64,000 bases of DNA from Miltoncostaea sp963823515 (lineage in GTDB: Bacteria > Actinomycetota > Thermoleophilia > Miltoncostaeales > Miltoncostaeaceae): NCBI GenBank assembly GCA_963823515.1, contig CAWGMB010000014.1, positions 248,001-312,000 of the forward strand. Direction: 5' to 3'. The notes below the pieces were generated by a model, which worked only from the letters and a program-made list of their open reading frames with translations, searched no databases and was not told the DNA's origin. How positions within the stretch are numbered: the stretch's first letter is position 1; each line of letters begins with the position of its first letter. Below, piece by piece: positions 25,220 to 33,235 of this stretch. Made by a program: the position numbers and the translations under genes.

Positions 25220-26994
25220 CCGCCCTCGCGCGCCTCATCCCGGAGCCCTCGCTGACGGAGGTCGACGCGGTCGACGTTGCCGCGGCCCCGGACGCGGCGT
25301 GGGAGCGCATCCGCCGCGGCGACCTCGGAGACTCCGCCCCGATCCGGGCGCTCCTCGCCCTGCGGAGCCTGCCCGATCGCCTCCGCGGCGGGGAGCCCGA
25401 CCCGGCCCTGCGCCTCGACGATCTCGTGTCCTCACCCGACCGCCCGGGCTTCGCGATCCTGGCCGACGACCCGCCGAGCGAGGTCGCCGTGGGCGCGATC
25501 GGGGAGTTCTGGCACCGGGTGGTCCCGTTCGTCCACGTCGACGGCCCCGAGGCGTTCGCCGCCTTCGACGCGCCCGGGCAGGTGAAGGTGGCCTGGGCCC
25601 TGCGGGTGCTGGCGGGACCCGACGGGGGCTCGACCGTGTGCATCGAGGTTCGGGTCGCGGCCACCGACGCGGGCTCCCTGCGGCGCTTCCGGCGGTACTT
25701 CCGCCTGATCGGGCCCGGTTCGCGCCTGATCCGGCGCGCTCTGCTGAGCCGGATCGCGCGCGACCTCGGCCCGCGCGAGCGGTCGCTCCCGGGCGACGCG
25801 CTGCTGCCCGACGCAACCGAGCAGAGCACGCACTCGGTGGCCATCGCGGCGACGCCGGAACGGATCTGGCCCTGGCTGGTGCAGATGGGGCACGGCCGGG
25901 GCGGCTTCTACTCGATCGACGTCCTCGACAACGGCGGCGCCCGCAGCGCCCGGGAGATCCACCCGGAGATGGCGGGCATCCATGTCGGCGACCTCGTGCC
26001 GATCCGCCCGCGCGGCGACGCGGGGTTGGAGGTGCTCGCCGTCGATGAGGGCCGTGCCCTGGTGCTCGGCGGCCTCTGGGACGCCGGCGCCGGTCACCAG
26101 CGCCCCTTCGCCGCCCCGCGGCCGAAGCGCTTCTGGCACGCCACCTGGTCGTTCGCCCTCGAACCGCTCGGCGGCGGCGCCACCCGACTGCTGGTCCGCA
26201 CGCGGATGGCCGCCCCCGCCGGCGGGCGGGTGAACCCGGCCTGGCTGCGCCCGGCCCATAACCTGATGCAGGCGACCCAGCTCAGGAACCTCGCGGCCCG
26301 GGCCGAGGAGCGCCTGCCGGCCAACGACTGGCGCGACGTCATGGCCGGCCTTGGAGCCGTCGGCCGGATGGGCGTCTCCATGCTGACCCCGACGCAGCGC
26401 CCCCAGCGCTCCCGCTGGGGCGCGACGCCCGAGCTGCTGGAGCGCCACCACCCCGGCGACGACCTGGTCGACGAGCCGCGCTGGGGCTGGACCCATGCCG
26501 TCGAGGTCGCCGCGCCACCGTGGCGCGTGTGGCCCTGGGTGGCCCAGATCGGCGCCGACCGGGCCGGCTTCTACAGCTACTCGTGGCTCGAGAACCTGGT
26601 CGGCTGCGCCCTGCGCGACGCCGAGCGGGTGCACCCGGAGTGGGAGTTGCGCGAGGGCGACGCGCTCCGCCTGCACCCCACCGCCCCACCCCTGCGGATC
26701 GTCGCGGTGGAGCCCGGACATCACCTGGTGGCCTACGGGGCGCCGGACGAGCAGGCGCGCCGGGCGGGCCGCCCCTGGGTGGCGGCGAGCTGGCTGCTCC
26801 TCGTCGAGGAGACCACCCCCGGGCTGACCCGCGTGGTCAGCCGCTACCGCTGCGCCACCTCGGACGACCTGCGGACACGGCTGTCGTTCGGTCCCGCCCT
26901 GGTGGAGCCGATCGGCTCGACGATGGACCGCCGGATGCTGCTCGGCATCCAGGGCCATGCCGAGCGGGCCCCGCGGGCCGTCGGGAGGATCTGA
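25216..26994 (+). CDS. Triple SRPBCC (START-like) domain protein
   Basis: A 592-residue protein that reads as three START-like beta-helix-grip modules in a row. Module 1 is roughly 5-190 and diverged. Modules 2 (about 205-370; HSVAIAATPERIWPWLVQMG...GGFYS) and 3 (about 415-585; HAVEVAAPPWRVWPWVAQIG...AGFYS) are clearly related to each other, sharing the WPW(L/V)xQ(M/I)G...GFYS pattern. SRPBCC folds have a large cavity for lipids or other hydrophobic ligands. No signal peptide. It is translationally coupled to the membrane protein before it, so a membrane-lipid role is a guess. Confidence 0.85.
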   Translation: MTALARLIPEPSLTEVDAVDVAAAPDAAWERIRRGDLGDSAPIRALLALRSLPDRLRGGEPDPALRLDDLVSSPDRPGFAILADDPPSEVAVGAIGEFWHRVVPFVHVDGPEAFAAFDAPGQVKVAWALRVLAGPDGGSTVCIEVRVAATDAGSLRRFRRYFRLIGPGSRLIRRALLSRIARDLGPRERSLPGDALLPDATEQSTHSVAIAATPERIWPWLVQMGHGRGGFYSIDVLDNGGARSAREIHPEMAGIHVGDLVPIRPRGDAGLEVLAVDEGRALVLGGLWDAGAGHQRPFAAPRPKRFWHATWSFALEPLGGGATRLLVRTRMAAPAGGRVNPAWLRPAHNLMQATQLRNLAARAEERLPANDWRDVMAGLGAVGRMGVSMLTPTQRPQRSRWGATPELLERHHPGDDLVDEPRWGWTHAVEVAAPPWRVWPWVAQIGADRAGFYSYSWLENLVGCALRDAERVHPEWELREGDALRLHPTAPPLRIVAVEPGHHLVAYGAPDEQARRAGRPWVAASWLLLVEETTPGLTRVVSRYRCATSDDLRTRLSFGPALVEPIGSTMDRRMLLGIQGHAERAPRAVGRI

Positions 26995-27030
26995 CCCGGC
27001 CCGGCGCCCCGAGGCCGGACGGTGCGCTTG

Positions 27031-27193
27031 GAAGGTCTTTCAGAATGAAGCGGGGTCGGTCCGCCGCGAGAATCCCGCGAGGCAAGGACGCAGGGAGGGT
27101 GCGATAGCGGTCGCTATCGCCCCGACCGAGGACGCCGCTTCGCGATGATTCGCGGCGAGCGGATGGCCGTGCTCGTCATTCTGAAAGACCTTC
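27031..27193. repeat. 163-bp inverted-repeat element, copy B (convergent gene junction)
   Basis: The ends are perfect 18-bp inverted repeats: GAAGGTCTTTCAGAATGA at 27031-27048 and its exact complement at 27176-27193. Between them lies a further self-complementary core, including 9-bp arms GCGATAGCG (27101) and CGCTATCGC (27112) around GT. So the whole unit can fold into one long imperfect hairpin. It occupies almost all of the gap between two convergent genes and touches the minus-strand gene's stop codon, as in copy A. Confidence 0.8.
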
Positions 27194-27406
27194 TCAGGCC
27201 GGCGAGATCTCCCCGTTCTTGACCAGCCGCTCGCGCGCGAGCGGGGCCAGGTGGTGGTCGGCGGCGACCAGCGCCTCGGTGAACAGCACACGGTCGATCC
27301 GCCCCTGGTAGACCGGGACGTCGGTCTCGTCGGCGGCGTGCTCCACCACGTGGGGCTCCACCTCGAGGATGGTCGCGATCTCGTTGGGCGTCATGTGGAC
27401 GGACAT
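27194..27406 (-). CDS. Small protein, possible excisionase/MerR-like helix-turn-helix
   Basis: A 70-residue acidic protein. MTPNEIATILEVEPHVVEHA looks like a helix-turn-helix and is followed by a wing-like strand (DVPVYQGRIDRVLF), the layout of small excisionase-type domains. RBS GAGGAG is 4 bases before ATG 27406. The 180-bp region upstream is empty apart from the promoter. The DNA-binding idea is inference. Confidence 0.55.
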   Translation of the reverse strand: MSVHMTPNEIATILEVEPHVVEHAADETDVPVYQGRIDRVLFTEALVAADHHLAPLARERLVKNGEISPA

Positions 27407-27587
27407 CTCGTCTCCTCGGGCTTCGGGTGCGCGGGCCGCGCCGGGGTCCCTCCTGGGACCGGTGTCTCGACCTCCCAACCGTACCCGTCCGGCGGCATCC
27501 GCTCGTCGGCGCTCGCGCCGGGGTGGGTCGGTGCCCGCGACGTCGGCGCGTCCACCATGGCTCCCCGCAGGGCGCCGCGGGGTGAGG

Positions 27588-28349
27588 TCAGGCCCTGCGC
27601 AGGGCCACGAGCCCGCCCGCGGACACGGCGACCGACGCGAGGACGAGGGCGAGGGTCGTCGCCAGAGCCGGTCCGGTCGACACGCTCACCACGTGCGCGA
27701 CATCGGACGGGACGCCGCCCTCGGCCGTGCCGGCGTCGAAGTCGAGCCGGTTGGCGATCTCGCTCACGCGCATGAGGCCGGTCATCGCGCCATAGACGGC
27801 CCCGACCGATACGATCGCGAGTACGCCGAGCAGCCCGCGGATCTGGGCCGCCGGGCGACCGTGCCACACCAGGAACGCGCCGACGAGGGCCACGAGCATC
27901 GCGATCGGGCCGGCTCCGGCGACGATCCCGCCACCGCTCACCTCGCCCCCCGCGAGCGTGACCGCCCGGTCGGCGTTCGCGATCCTCATCCAGGGGCCCC
28001 GCGTCAGCCCGGATGCGCCCGCGAGGAGCAGCCCTACGGCGAGCATCGGCGCGAGCGCCCGCACGCGGGCGCCCACGGCCGGCGTGGCGACGGCGAGCGG
28101 GGCGGGATCGGTTGCGAGACCGGTCGCCGCGGCCTGCTGCCAGGAGAGTACGACCGTGCGGAGGATCGCCGGAGGCGGGGCCGCCCGCCCCCTGGCGCCG
28201 AGGGCGGCGACGGCCCTGTCGACGGCCGCCGGGTCGAGGTCGGACAGCGCGCCGGCGTACGCCTCGGCCGCGCCGGGCTCGGCGAGCGCGGCGGGCCAGA
28301 TCCGGGCGAGCGGGGCGGTCGCATCCGGCCGCGGCGAGGTGGTGCGCAC
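27588..28349 (-). CDS. Hypothetical protein with helical N-terminal region and four membrane helices
   Basis: A 253-residue protein. The first ~75 residues are soluble helix (ARIWPAALAEPGAAEAYAGA; PAAVDRAVAALGARG) and recall the small helical domain of phage-type helicase-loader proteins, a weak resemblance. Then follow four hydrophobic segments (near 90, 140, 165 and 230) with an external loop between the last two. GTG start. Function unknown. Confidence 0.6.
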   Translation of the reverse strand: MRTTSPRPDATAPLARIWPAALAEPGAAEAYAGALSDLDPAAVDRAVAALGARGRAAPPPAILRTVVLSWQQAAATGLATDPAPLAVATPAVGARVRALAPMLAVGLLLAGASGLTRGPWMRIANADRAVTLAGGEVSGGGIVAGAGPIAMLVALVGAFLVWHGRPAAQIRGLLGVLAIVSVGAVYGAMTGLMRVSEIANRLDFDAGTAEGGVPSDVAHVVSVSTGPALATTLALVLASVAVSAGGLVALRRA

Positions 28350-28440
28350 GCGCCCCCATCGGCACCGGGGGGCGCCGGGGATAGCCGCGCGCCCGCGGGG
28401 GACGATCGCCGGAGGGCCCCCGACGCGCTACGGTCCGGGC

Positions 28441-28653
28441 GTGAGCCGCGACGACGCGACCGGGGAGCCGCCCGCGCAGGGTCTGCGCTGCGCCGAGTGC
28501 GGCGAGCGGATCCGGCCCGGACGCGCTCCGGGCACCTACACGCACGTCGCGCGCCTCGTGGCCGCGTGCGACCTCGACTCCGACCACCGCGCCGCCCCTC
28601 CGCCGGCAGCGAGCGCGCCCGGCGGAGAGCCGCCCGGGGCGGACCCGGGCTAG
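28441..28653 (+). CDS. Small CxxC protein
   Basis: A 70-residue protein from GTG 28441 with a CAECG zinc knuckle near residue 17 and a second cysteine in VAACDLDSDHRAAP, followed by a Pro/Gly-rich tail. The YTHVARLVAACDLDSDH pattern is one I associate with tiny actinobacterial conserved proteins, but I can name no family. Convergent with the helicase gene 60 bp away. Confidence 0.55.
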   Translation: MSRDDATGEPPAQGLRCAECGERIRPGRAPGTYTHVARLVAACDLDSDHRAAPPPAASAPGGEPPGADPG

Positions 28654-28711
28654 ACGCCCTTGACGGTCGGCCCCGGCACCCGCCGGGCGCGCAGGGTCGA
28701 TCTTCCCGCGT

Positions 28712-30436
28712 CTACCCGCGCTCGCCCTCGCGCTTGATGGTCACCTTTCGCCCCTTGATCGTGCTCGCCCGCAGCGCGGCGATCACCTCGTCCGTCGCCG
28801 CGGCGGGGATCTCCACCAGGGAGAAGCGGTCGAAGATCTCGATCGCCCCGACGTCGCGTCCGGTCAGTCGCGACTCGCCGGCGACGGCGCCGACCAGGTC
28901 CTGCGGGCGCACGCCGGAGCTGCGGCCGGCGCCGACGAACAGGCGCGTGGTGTCGCCCCGCGGCCCCCGCCCGCGGCCCTGCGCCTTCCCCCGCGGCCGC
29001 CCCCCCGCTCCGCGGTCGGGAACCGCCCGCTCCACGCGGGGCGCGACGTCGGGGATCTCCTGTTCGTCGGCGGGCGCGCCGCCCGAGGCGGCGTTCGCGA
29101 GCTTCACCGCCGCGAGGGCCACCTCCATGATGTCGAACTCGTCCGAGAGCGCCTCGACGACGACCCGGAAGCCGTCGAGGTCGCCCTCCACGATCGTCTC
29201 GCGCAGGGTCGCGCGCACCATCTCCAGCCGGCGTGCGCGCAGGTCGGCGACCGTCGGGACCTTCTCGATCTGGATCCGCTGCCCGGTGACGCGCTCGATG
29301 TTCTTCAGCATCCGGTGCTCACGCGGCTCGGCGAGCGTGATGGCCACGCCCTCGCGCCCCGCCCGGCCGACGCGGCCGATGCGGTGGACGTACGACTCGG
29401 GAGCCGACGGGACGTCGTAGTTGACGACGTGCGTGAGCTGCTCGATGTCGAGCCCGCGCGCGGCGACGTCGGTGGCCACCAGCAGGTCGGAGGTCCCGGT
29501 GCGCAGGCGCGTCATGACGCGGTCGCGCTGCTCCTGTGTCATGCCTCCGTGCAGCGCCTCGGCCCGGTAGCCGCGGCCGTTGAGGGTCTCGGCGAGCTGG
29601 TCGACCTCGATCCGCGTCCGGCAGAACACCAGCGCAGCGGCCGGCGCCTCGACGTCGAGGACGCGTCCGAGGGCGGCCGGCTTGTGGGCCCGCGAGAGGA
29701 CGTAGGCGCTCTGGCGCACTCGCGGGGCCTCGCCCGCGACGGCGGCCTCCCGGGCGATCCGGATGCGGACCGGGTCGGTGAGGTGGCGCTTGGCGATCGC
29801 GCCGATGCGCGCCGGCATCGTGGCCGAGAAGAGCACCGTCTGCGCGTCGTCGGGCGTGCTCGCGAGGATGGCGTCGATGTCGTCGGCGAAGCCCATGTCG
29901 AGCATCTCGTCGGCCTCGTCGAGGACGACCACCTCCAGCCGGTCGAGGGTCAGGGTGCCGCGCCCGAGGTGGTCGAGGGCCCTCCCGGGCGTGGCGACCA
30001 CGACGTCGGCGCCGCGCTCGAGCGCCCGCAGCTGGCGACCGATCGGCTGACCGCCGTAGATGGGCAGGACCCGGGCGCCGAGCGCGCGGCCATAGCGGTG
30101 GATCGCCTCCGAGACCTGCATGGCCAGCTCGCGTGTCGGCACCAGCACCAGCGCCCGCGGCACGTCACCGCCGGCGCCCGCCGAGATCCGCTGCAGCAGA
30201 GGGAGCGCGAAGGCAGCCGTCTTGCCGGTGCCCGTCGCCGCCTCCCCCAGCAGGTCCCGCCCCTCGAGCAGGGGCGGGATGGTCTCGCGCTGGATCGGTG
30301 TCGGCTCCTCGTATCCGAGGCCGGCGAGCTGGGTCAGCAGCTCCTCGCGCAGGCCGAGGTCGGAGAAGCTGATCCGGTCGTCGATCGGGTCCGTGGCCGC
30401 CGTCCTTCGCTCGCTGCAGGGCGGGCAGTGTCGCAC
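28712..30436 (-). CDS. DEAD-box ATP-dependent RNA helicase (DeaD/CsdA-like)
   Basis: RNA helicase of about 574 residues. Motifs in order: Q-motif PTPIQRE, Walker A ATGTGKT, PTRELA, DEAD in LDEADEMLD, SAT in FSATMP, then ARGLD and HRIGRVGRAG. The C terminus has a DbpA/CsdA-type RNA-binding domain (DVGAIEIFDRFSLVEIP) with a basic Gly/Arg linker before it (GRPRGKAQGRGRGPRG). It should unwind rRNA or mRNA structure, for example in ribosome assembly or cold stress. GTG 30436 is a guess; the true start may be nearer the DPIDDRISF start of the domain. It is divergent from the antiporter gene. Confidence 0.94.
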   Translation of the reverse strand: MRHCPPCSERRTAATDPIDDRISFSDLGLREELLTQLAGLGYEEPTPIQRETIPPLLEGRDLLGEAATGTGKTAAFALPLLQRISAGAGGDVPRALVLVPTRELAMQVSEAIHRYGRALGARVLPIYGGQPIGRQLRALERGADVVVATPGRALDHLGRGTLTLDRLEVVVLDEADEMLDMGFADDIDAILASTPDDAQTVLFSATMPARIGAIAKRHLTDPVRIRIAREAAVAGEAPRVRQSAYVLSRAHKPAALGRVLDVEAPAAALVFCRTRIEVDQLAETLNGRGYRAEALHGGMTQEQRDRVMTRLRTGTSDLLVATDVAARGLDIEQLTHVVNYDVPSAPESYVHRIGRVGRAGREGVAITLAEPREHRMLKNIERVTGQRIQIEKVPTVADLRARRLEMVRATLRETIVEGDLDGFRVVVEALSDEFDIMEVALAAVKLANAASGGAPADEQEIPDVAPRVERAVPDRGAGGRPRGKAQGRGRGPRGDTTRLFVGAGRSSGVRPQDLVGAVAGESRLTGRDVGAIEIFDRFSLVEIPAAATDEVIAALRASTIKGRKVTIKREGERG

Positions 30437-30528
30437 GGGGGCCGCGGCCTCGCGCCGCTCCAGCCCCGGCTTCCGTGCGCGGCTTTGCCGGGGGGCGATC
30501 GTGGCCCGCCCCGATGGGAGGCGATCGT

Positions 30529-30557
30529 CCGGTGCGTGCCCCATGGGCACGCACCGG
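30529..30557. promoter_or_regulatory. Perfect 13-bp inverted repeat upstream of the antiporter gene
   Basis: CCGGTGCGTGCCC (30529-30541), CAT, then its exact complement (30545-30557), ending 24 bp before the antiporter ATG. In the leader RNA it would form a strong hairpin ahead of the ribosome site; in DNA it could be an operator for a dimeric repressor. Which is unclear. Confidence 0.6.
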
Positions 30558-30581
30558 GGATGAACGTGCGAGTGTTCGGGC

Positions 30582-31898
30582 ATGAACGAGGACGCGCTCG
30601 GCCTCGCGGTTCTCCTGCTCCTGTTCGTGGGCTATGCCGCGGTCGCACGACGCCTGGATCGCTTCTCGGTGACCTCGGCGATCGTGTTCACCGGCGCGGG
30701 GGTCGTCCTCGGCGCCGAGATGCTCGACATCCTCCCCCTCTCGTTCGGGGAGGAGAGCACGAAGCTCCTGGCCGAGAGCACGCTGGCGGTGCTGCTGTTC
30801 GCGGACGCCTCGACGGTCAACGTCCGGGCGGCGCGCGACGACGCCGGCCTCATCGGCCGCATGCTCCTCATCGGCCTGCCGCTGACCATCGCGGCAGGCG
30901 CGCTGGTCGCGACCACGCTCCTCACCGACCTCGATGGGACGGAGTGCCTGCTGCTCGCCGCCGTCCTCGCGCCCACCGACGCGGCCCTCGGCCTGGCGGT
31001 GTTCGGCAACCGCGCCGTGCCGGCACGCGTGAGGCGGGTCGTGAACGTCGAGAGCGGCCTCAACGACGGCCTCGCGACGCCGGTCGTCTTCTTCCTGATC
31101 GCGGCCGTGATCGGCGAGGCGGGCTCCGGGCCGGCGGGGCTCCTCTCGGGCCCGGTGTCCGACGCCCTCGTCGACCTCGCGCTCGGCGTCGGGGCCGGGG
31201 CGGTGGTCGGGGGGCTCGGGGGGCTCCTCCTGCTCCGCGCACGGCTCCTGCGGACGGCCACGACCGAATCCGAGGAGATCGGCGTCCTGGCGCTCGCGGC
31301 TCTCTCGTACGCGGGCGCCGTCGCCATGGACGCCAACGGCTTCGTGGCGGCCTTCGTCGGGGGCCTCGCGTTCGGGGCCCTGACGCGGGGCGCGTTGCGG
31401 GACCGCACGGACCTGACCGACACCGTCGGCCAGGTCCTGGCGGCGTTCGTGTGGGTGATCTTCGGCGCGCTCCTGGCGGGGCCCATCCTCACCCACGACC
31501 CGCGCTGGTCCGCGATCGCCTACGCGCTCCTCAGCCTCACGCTGGTGAGGATGGCCCCGGTGGCGATCGCGCTGCTGGGCACGGGGCTGCGCCCGCGGAC
31601 GACCGCCTTCATGGGCTGGTTCGGGCCGCGCGGCATGGCGTCGGTCGTCTTCATCCTGGTCGTGGTCATCGAACTCGGGGAGGACGCCTCCGGGGTGACG
31701 TCGCTCATCGCGGAGACCGGCGCCTGGACCATCCTCCTCAGCGTGATCCTCCACGGACTGACAGCCGGCCCGCTGGGGCGCGCGTACGGGAGATGGGCCC
31801 AGCGGTTGCCGCAGTCGGCGCCCGAGCGGACCCCCTGCCCGGAGCCTCAGATGCGCCGCCGGCACCTCTCCCCGGCGCAGGACGCCCCCTCACCCTGA
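30582..31898 (+). CDS. CPA1-family cation:proton (Na+/H+) antiporter
   Basis: A 438-residue membrane antiporter with about 12 hydrophobic helices. Family hallmarks: LAPTDAALG (about 131-139) and ESGLNDGLATP (about 155-165), the cation-binding aspartate region of NhaP/CPA1 antiporters. It exchanges Na+ (or K+) for H+ and helps pH and salt homeostasis. ATG start; the gene ends with a short charged tail. A 13-bp inverted repeat lies just upstream. Confidence 0.93.
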   Translation: MNEDALGLAVLLLLFVGYAAVARRLDRFSVTSAIVFTGAGVVLGAEMLDILPLSFGEESTKLLAESTLAVLLFADASTVNVRAARDDAGLIGRMLLIGLPLTIAAGALVATTLLTDLDGTECLLLAAVLAPTDAALGLAVFGNRAVPARVRRVVNVESGLNDGLATPVVFFLIAAVIGEAGSGPAGLLSGPVSDALVDLALGVGAGAVVGGLGGLLLLRARLLRTATTESEEIGVLALAALSYAGAVAMDANGFVAAFVGGLAFGALTRGALRDRTDLTDTVGQVLAAFVWVIFGALLAGPILTHDPRWSAIAYALLSLTLVRMAPVAIALLGTGLRPRTTAFMGWFGPRGMASVVFILVVVIELGEDASGVTSLIAETGAWTILLSVILHGLTAGPLGRAYGRWAQRLPQSAPERTPCPEPQMRRRHLSPAQDAPSP

Positions 31899-31944
31899 GG
31901 ATGTTCCAGATCGCCAGGGGAGGCCGGTGGCCGCGGGCGGCGCC

Positions 31945-32313
31945 TCAGGCGGGCGCATAGCGGCGGTGCAGCATCAGCGCGTTGCCGTCGGGGTCGGCGA
32001 AGAGGGCCATGTGACAGACCCCCGTGTCGAAGGTGTCGCCCTCGAAGACGACGCCCGCCGCCTCCAGCTCCGCCCGGGCCGCGGCGACGTCGGGCACCCG
32101 CAGGGCCACATGGCTCGACGACGCCGCGAACGGGCGCCCGATGGAGGTCGGATCCCACACCGCGAGCGTGACCTGCCCGGCGGCCACCTCGAATCCCCCG
32201 GGCGTGTCGCGCTCCAGCGCGAGCCCGAGCGTCCCGACGTAGAAGCGCCGGGCCTCTGCGACGTCGCGGGTGAGGACGGTGACGAAATCGACGTGCTCGA
32301 CCGTGATGGGCAT
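31945..32313 (-). CDS. VOC-family glyoxalase/bleomycin-resistance-like protein
   Basis: A 122-residue vicinal-oxygen-chelate fold protein with two beta-alpha-beta-beta-beta modules. A DFVTVLTRDVAEARRFYVG motif opens the first, SSHVALRVPDVAAARAEL the second, and FADPDGNALMLHRR closes it. Candidate metal ligands are His7 and a late acidic residue. VOC proteins include glyoxalases, dioxygenases and antibiotic-binding proteins; the substrate cannot be told. GAGGAG is well placed before ATG 32313. Confidence 0.9.
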   Translation of the reverse strand: MPITVEHVDFVTVLTRDVAEARRFYVGTLGLALERDTPGGFEVAAGQVTLAVWDPTSIGRPFAASSSHVALRVPDVAAARAELEAAGVVFEGDTFDTGVCHMALFADPDGNALMLHRRYAPA

Positions 32314-32401
32314 GGGGTCTCCTCGGTCTGTGGGCCGTGGCGGCGGCGGGCGCCGCGGGGCGGGAAGGGGAGCGGCCGAGCCCGGCCGTAGGATCCTCCC
32401 C

Positions 32402-32977
32402 ATGATGATGCAGACCGTCCCGCGGACCGGCGGCTGGGTCGAGGTCGTCTGCGGCCCGATGTTCTCCGGCAAGTCCGAGGAGCTGCTGCGCCGCCTCACC
32501 CGTGCGCTGATCGCCAACCAGCGGGTGGAGCTGGTGCGCCCGGCCTCCGACACCCGTCACGACGGCGACGAGCTGGTCACGCACGCCGGGCGGCGGATGA
32601 CGGCGCACCGCACCGGCGACCTCGACTGGATCCGCGAGCTCGACGTGGAGGTGCTCGGCCTCGATGAGATCCAGTTCTTCTCCGAGGGGATTCTGGACGT
32701 GGTCGACGAGATGGCGGCCCGCGGCGTGCGCGTGGTGTGCAGCGGCCTGGACATGGACTACCGCCGCCAGCCCTGGCCCGTCGTCCAGATCCTGCTCTCG
32801 CGGGCCGAGTTCATCGACAAGCTCCAGGCGGTCTGCCTGCGCTGCGGCGGCCCGGCCACCCTCAGCCAGCGCCTCGAGGCCGACGGCTCGCCCGCCCCCG
32901 CGGCCGGATCCACGGTCGAGATCGGCTCGGGAGAGCGGTACGAGGCGCGCTGCCGCGCCTGCCACGAGGTGTCCTAG
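32402..32977 (+). CDS. tdk: Thymidine kinase (type II)
   Basis: Phosphorylates thymidine to dTMP in the salvage route. The 191-residue type II enzyme has the P-loop GPMFSGKSEELLRR (about 18-31), the Walker-B-like EVLGLDEIQFF and the lid with the four-cysteine zinc site (CLRCGG and CRACHE). The start is the first of three ATGs in a row (32402, 32405, 32408); no strong ribosome site helps to choose. It stands alone, convergent with the VOC gene. Confidence 0.95.
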   Translation: MMMQTVPRTGGWVEVVCGPMFSGKSEELLRRLTRALIANQRVELVRPASDTRHDGDELVTHAGRRMTAHRTGDLDWIRELDVEVLGLDEIQFFSEGILDVVDEMAARGVRVVCSGLDMDYRRQPWPVVQILLSRAEFIDKLQAVCLRCGGPATLSQRLEADGSPAPAAGSTVEIGSGERYEARCRACHEVS

Positions 32978-33235
32978 GGCCTCACGGCGCAGACCCCCGA
33001 GCCGTCGGCGGGGCCTCATGCGTGCGGCGGCCCTGGTCGCGCGCTCCGCCCGGGATCCCGGCGTTGCCGCCGACGAGGAGGTGCGTCGTCGTCCCGGCCG
33101 TTTCGGCGGACCCCCACGGGGCGATCCGTGCCCATGCCGGTTCGCGGCCGCGGCCCCGCGGCCTGGTCTTCCACGACGCGCAGGCCCTCGGATATGGTCC
33201 CCGGGGCGCTCAAATCGTCATTGGAGAAACAGGCC

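Noticed and set aside
30560..31865. Minus-strand frame upstream of the DEAD-box helicase
   Set aside because: Antisense to the antiporter, which shows its helices and ion-site motifs.
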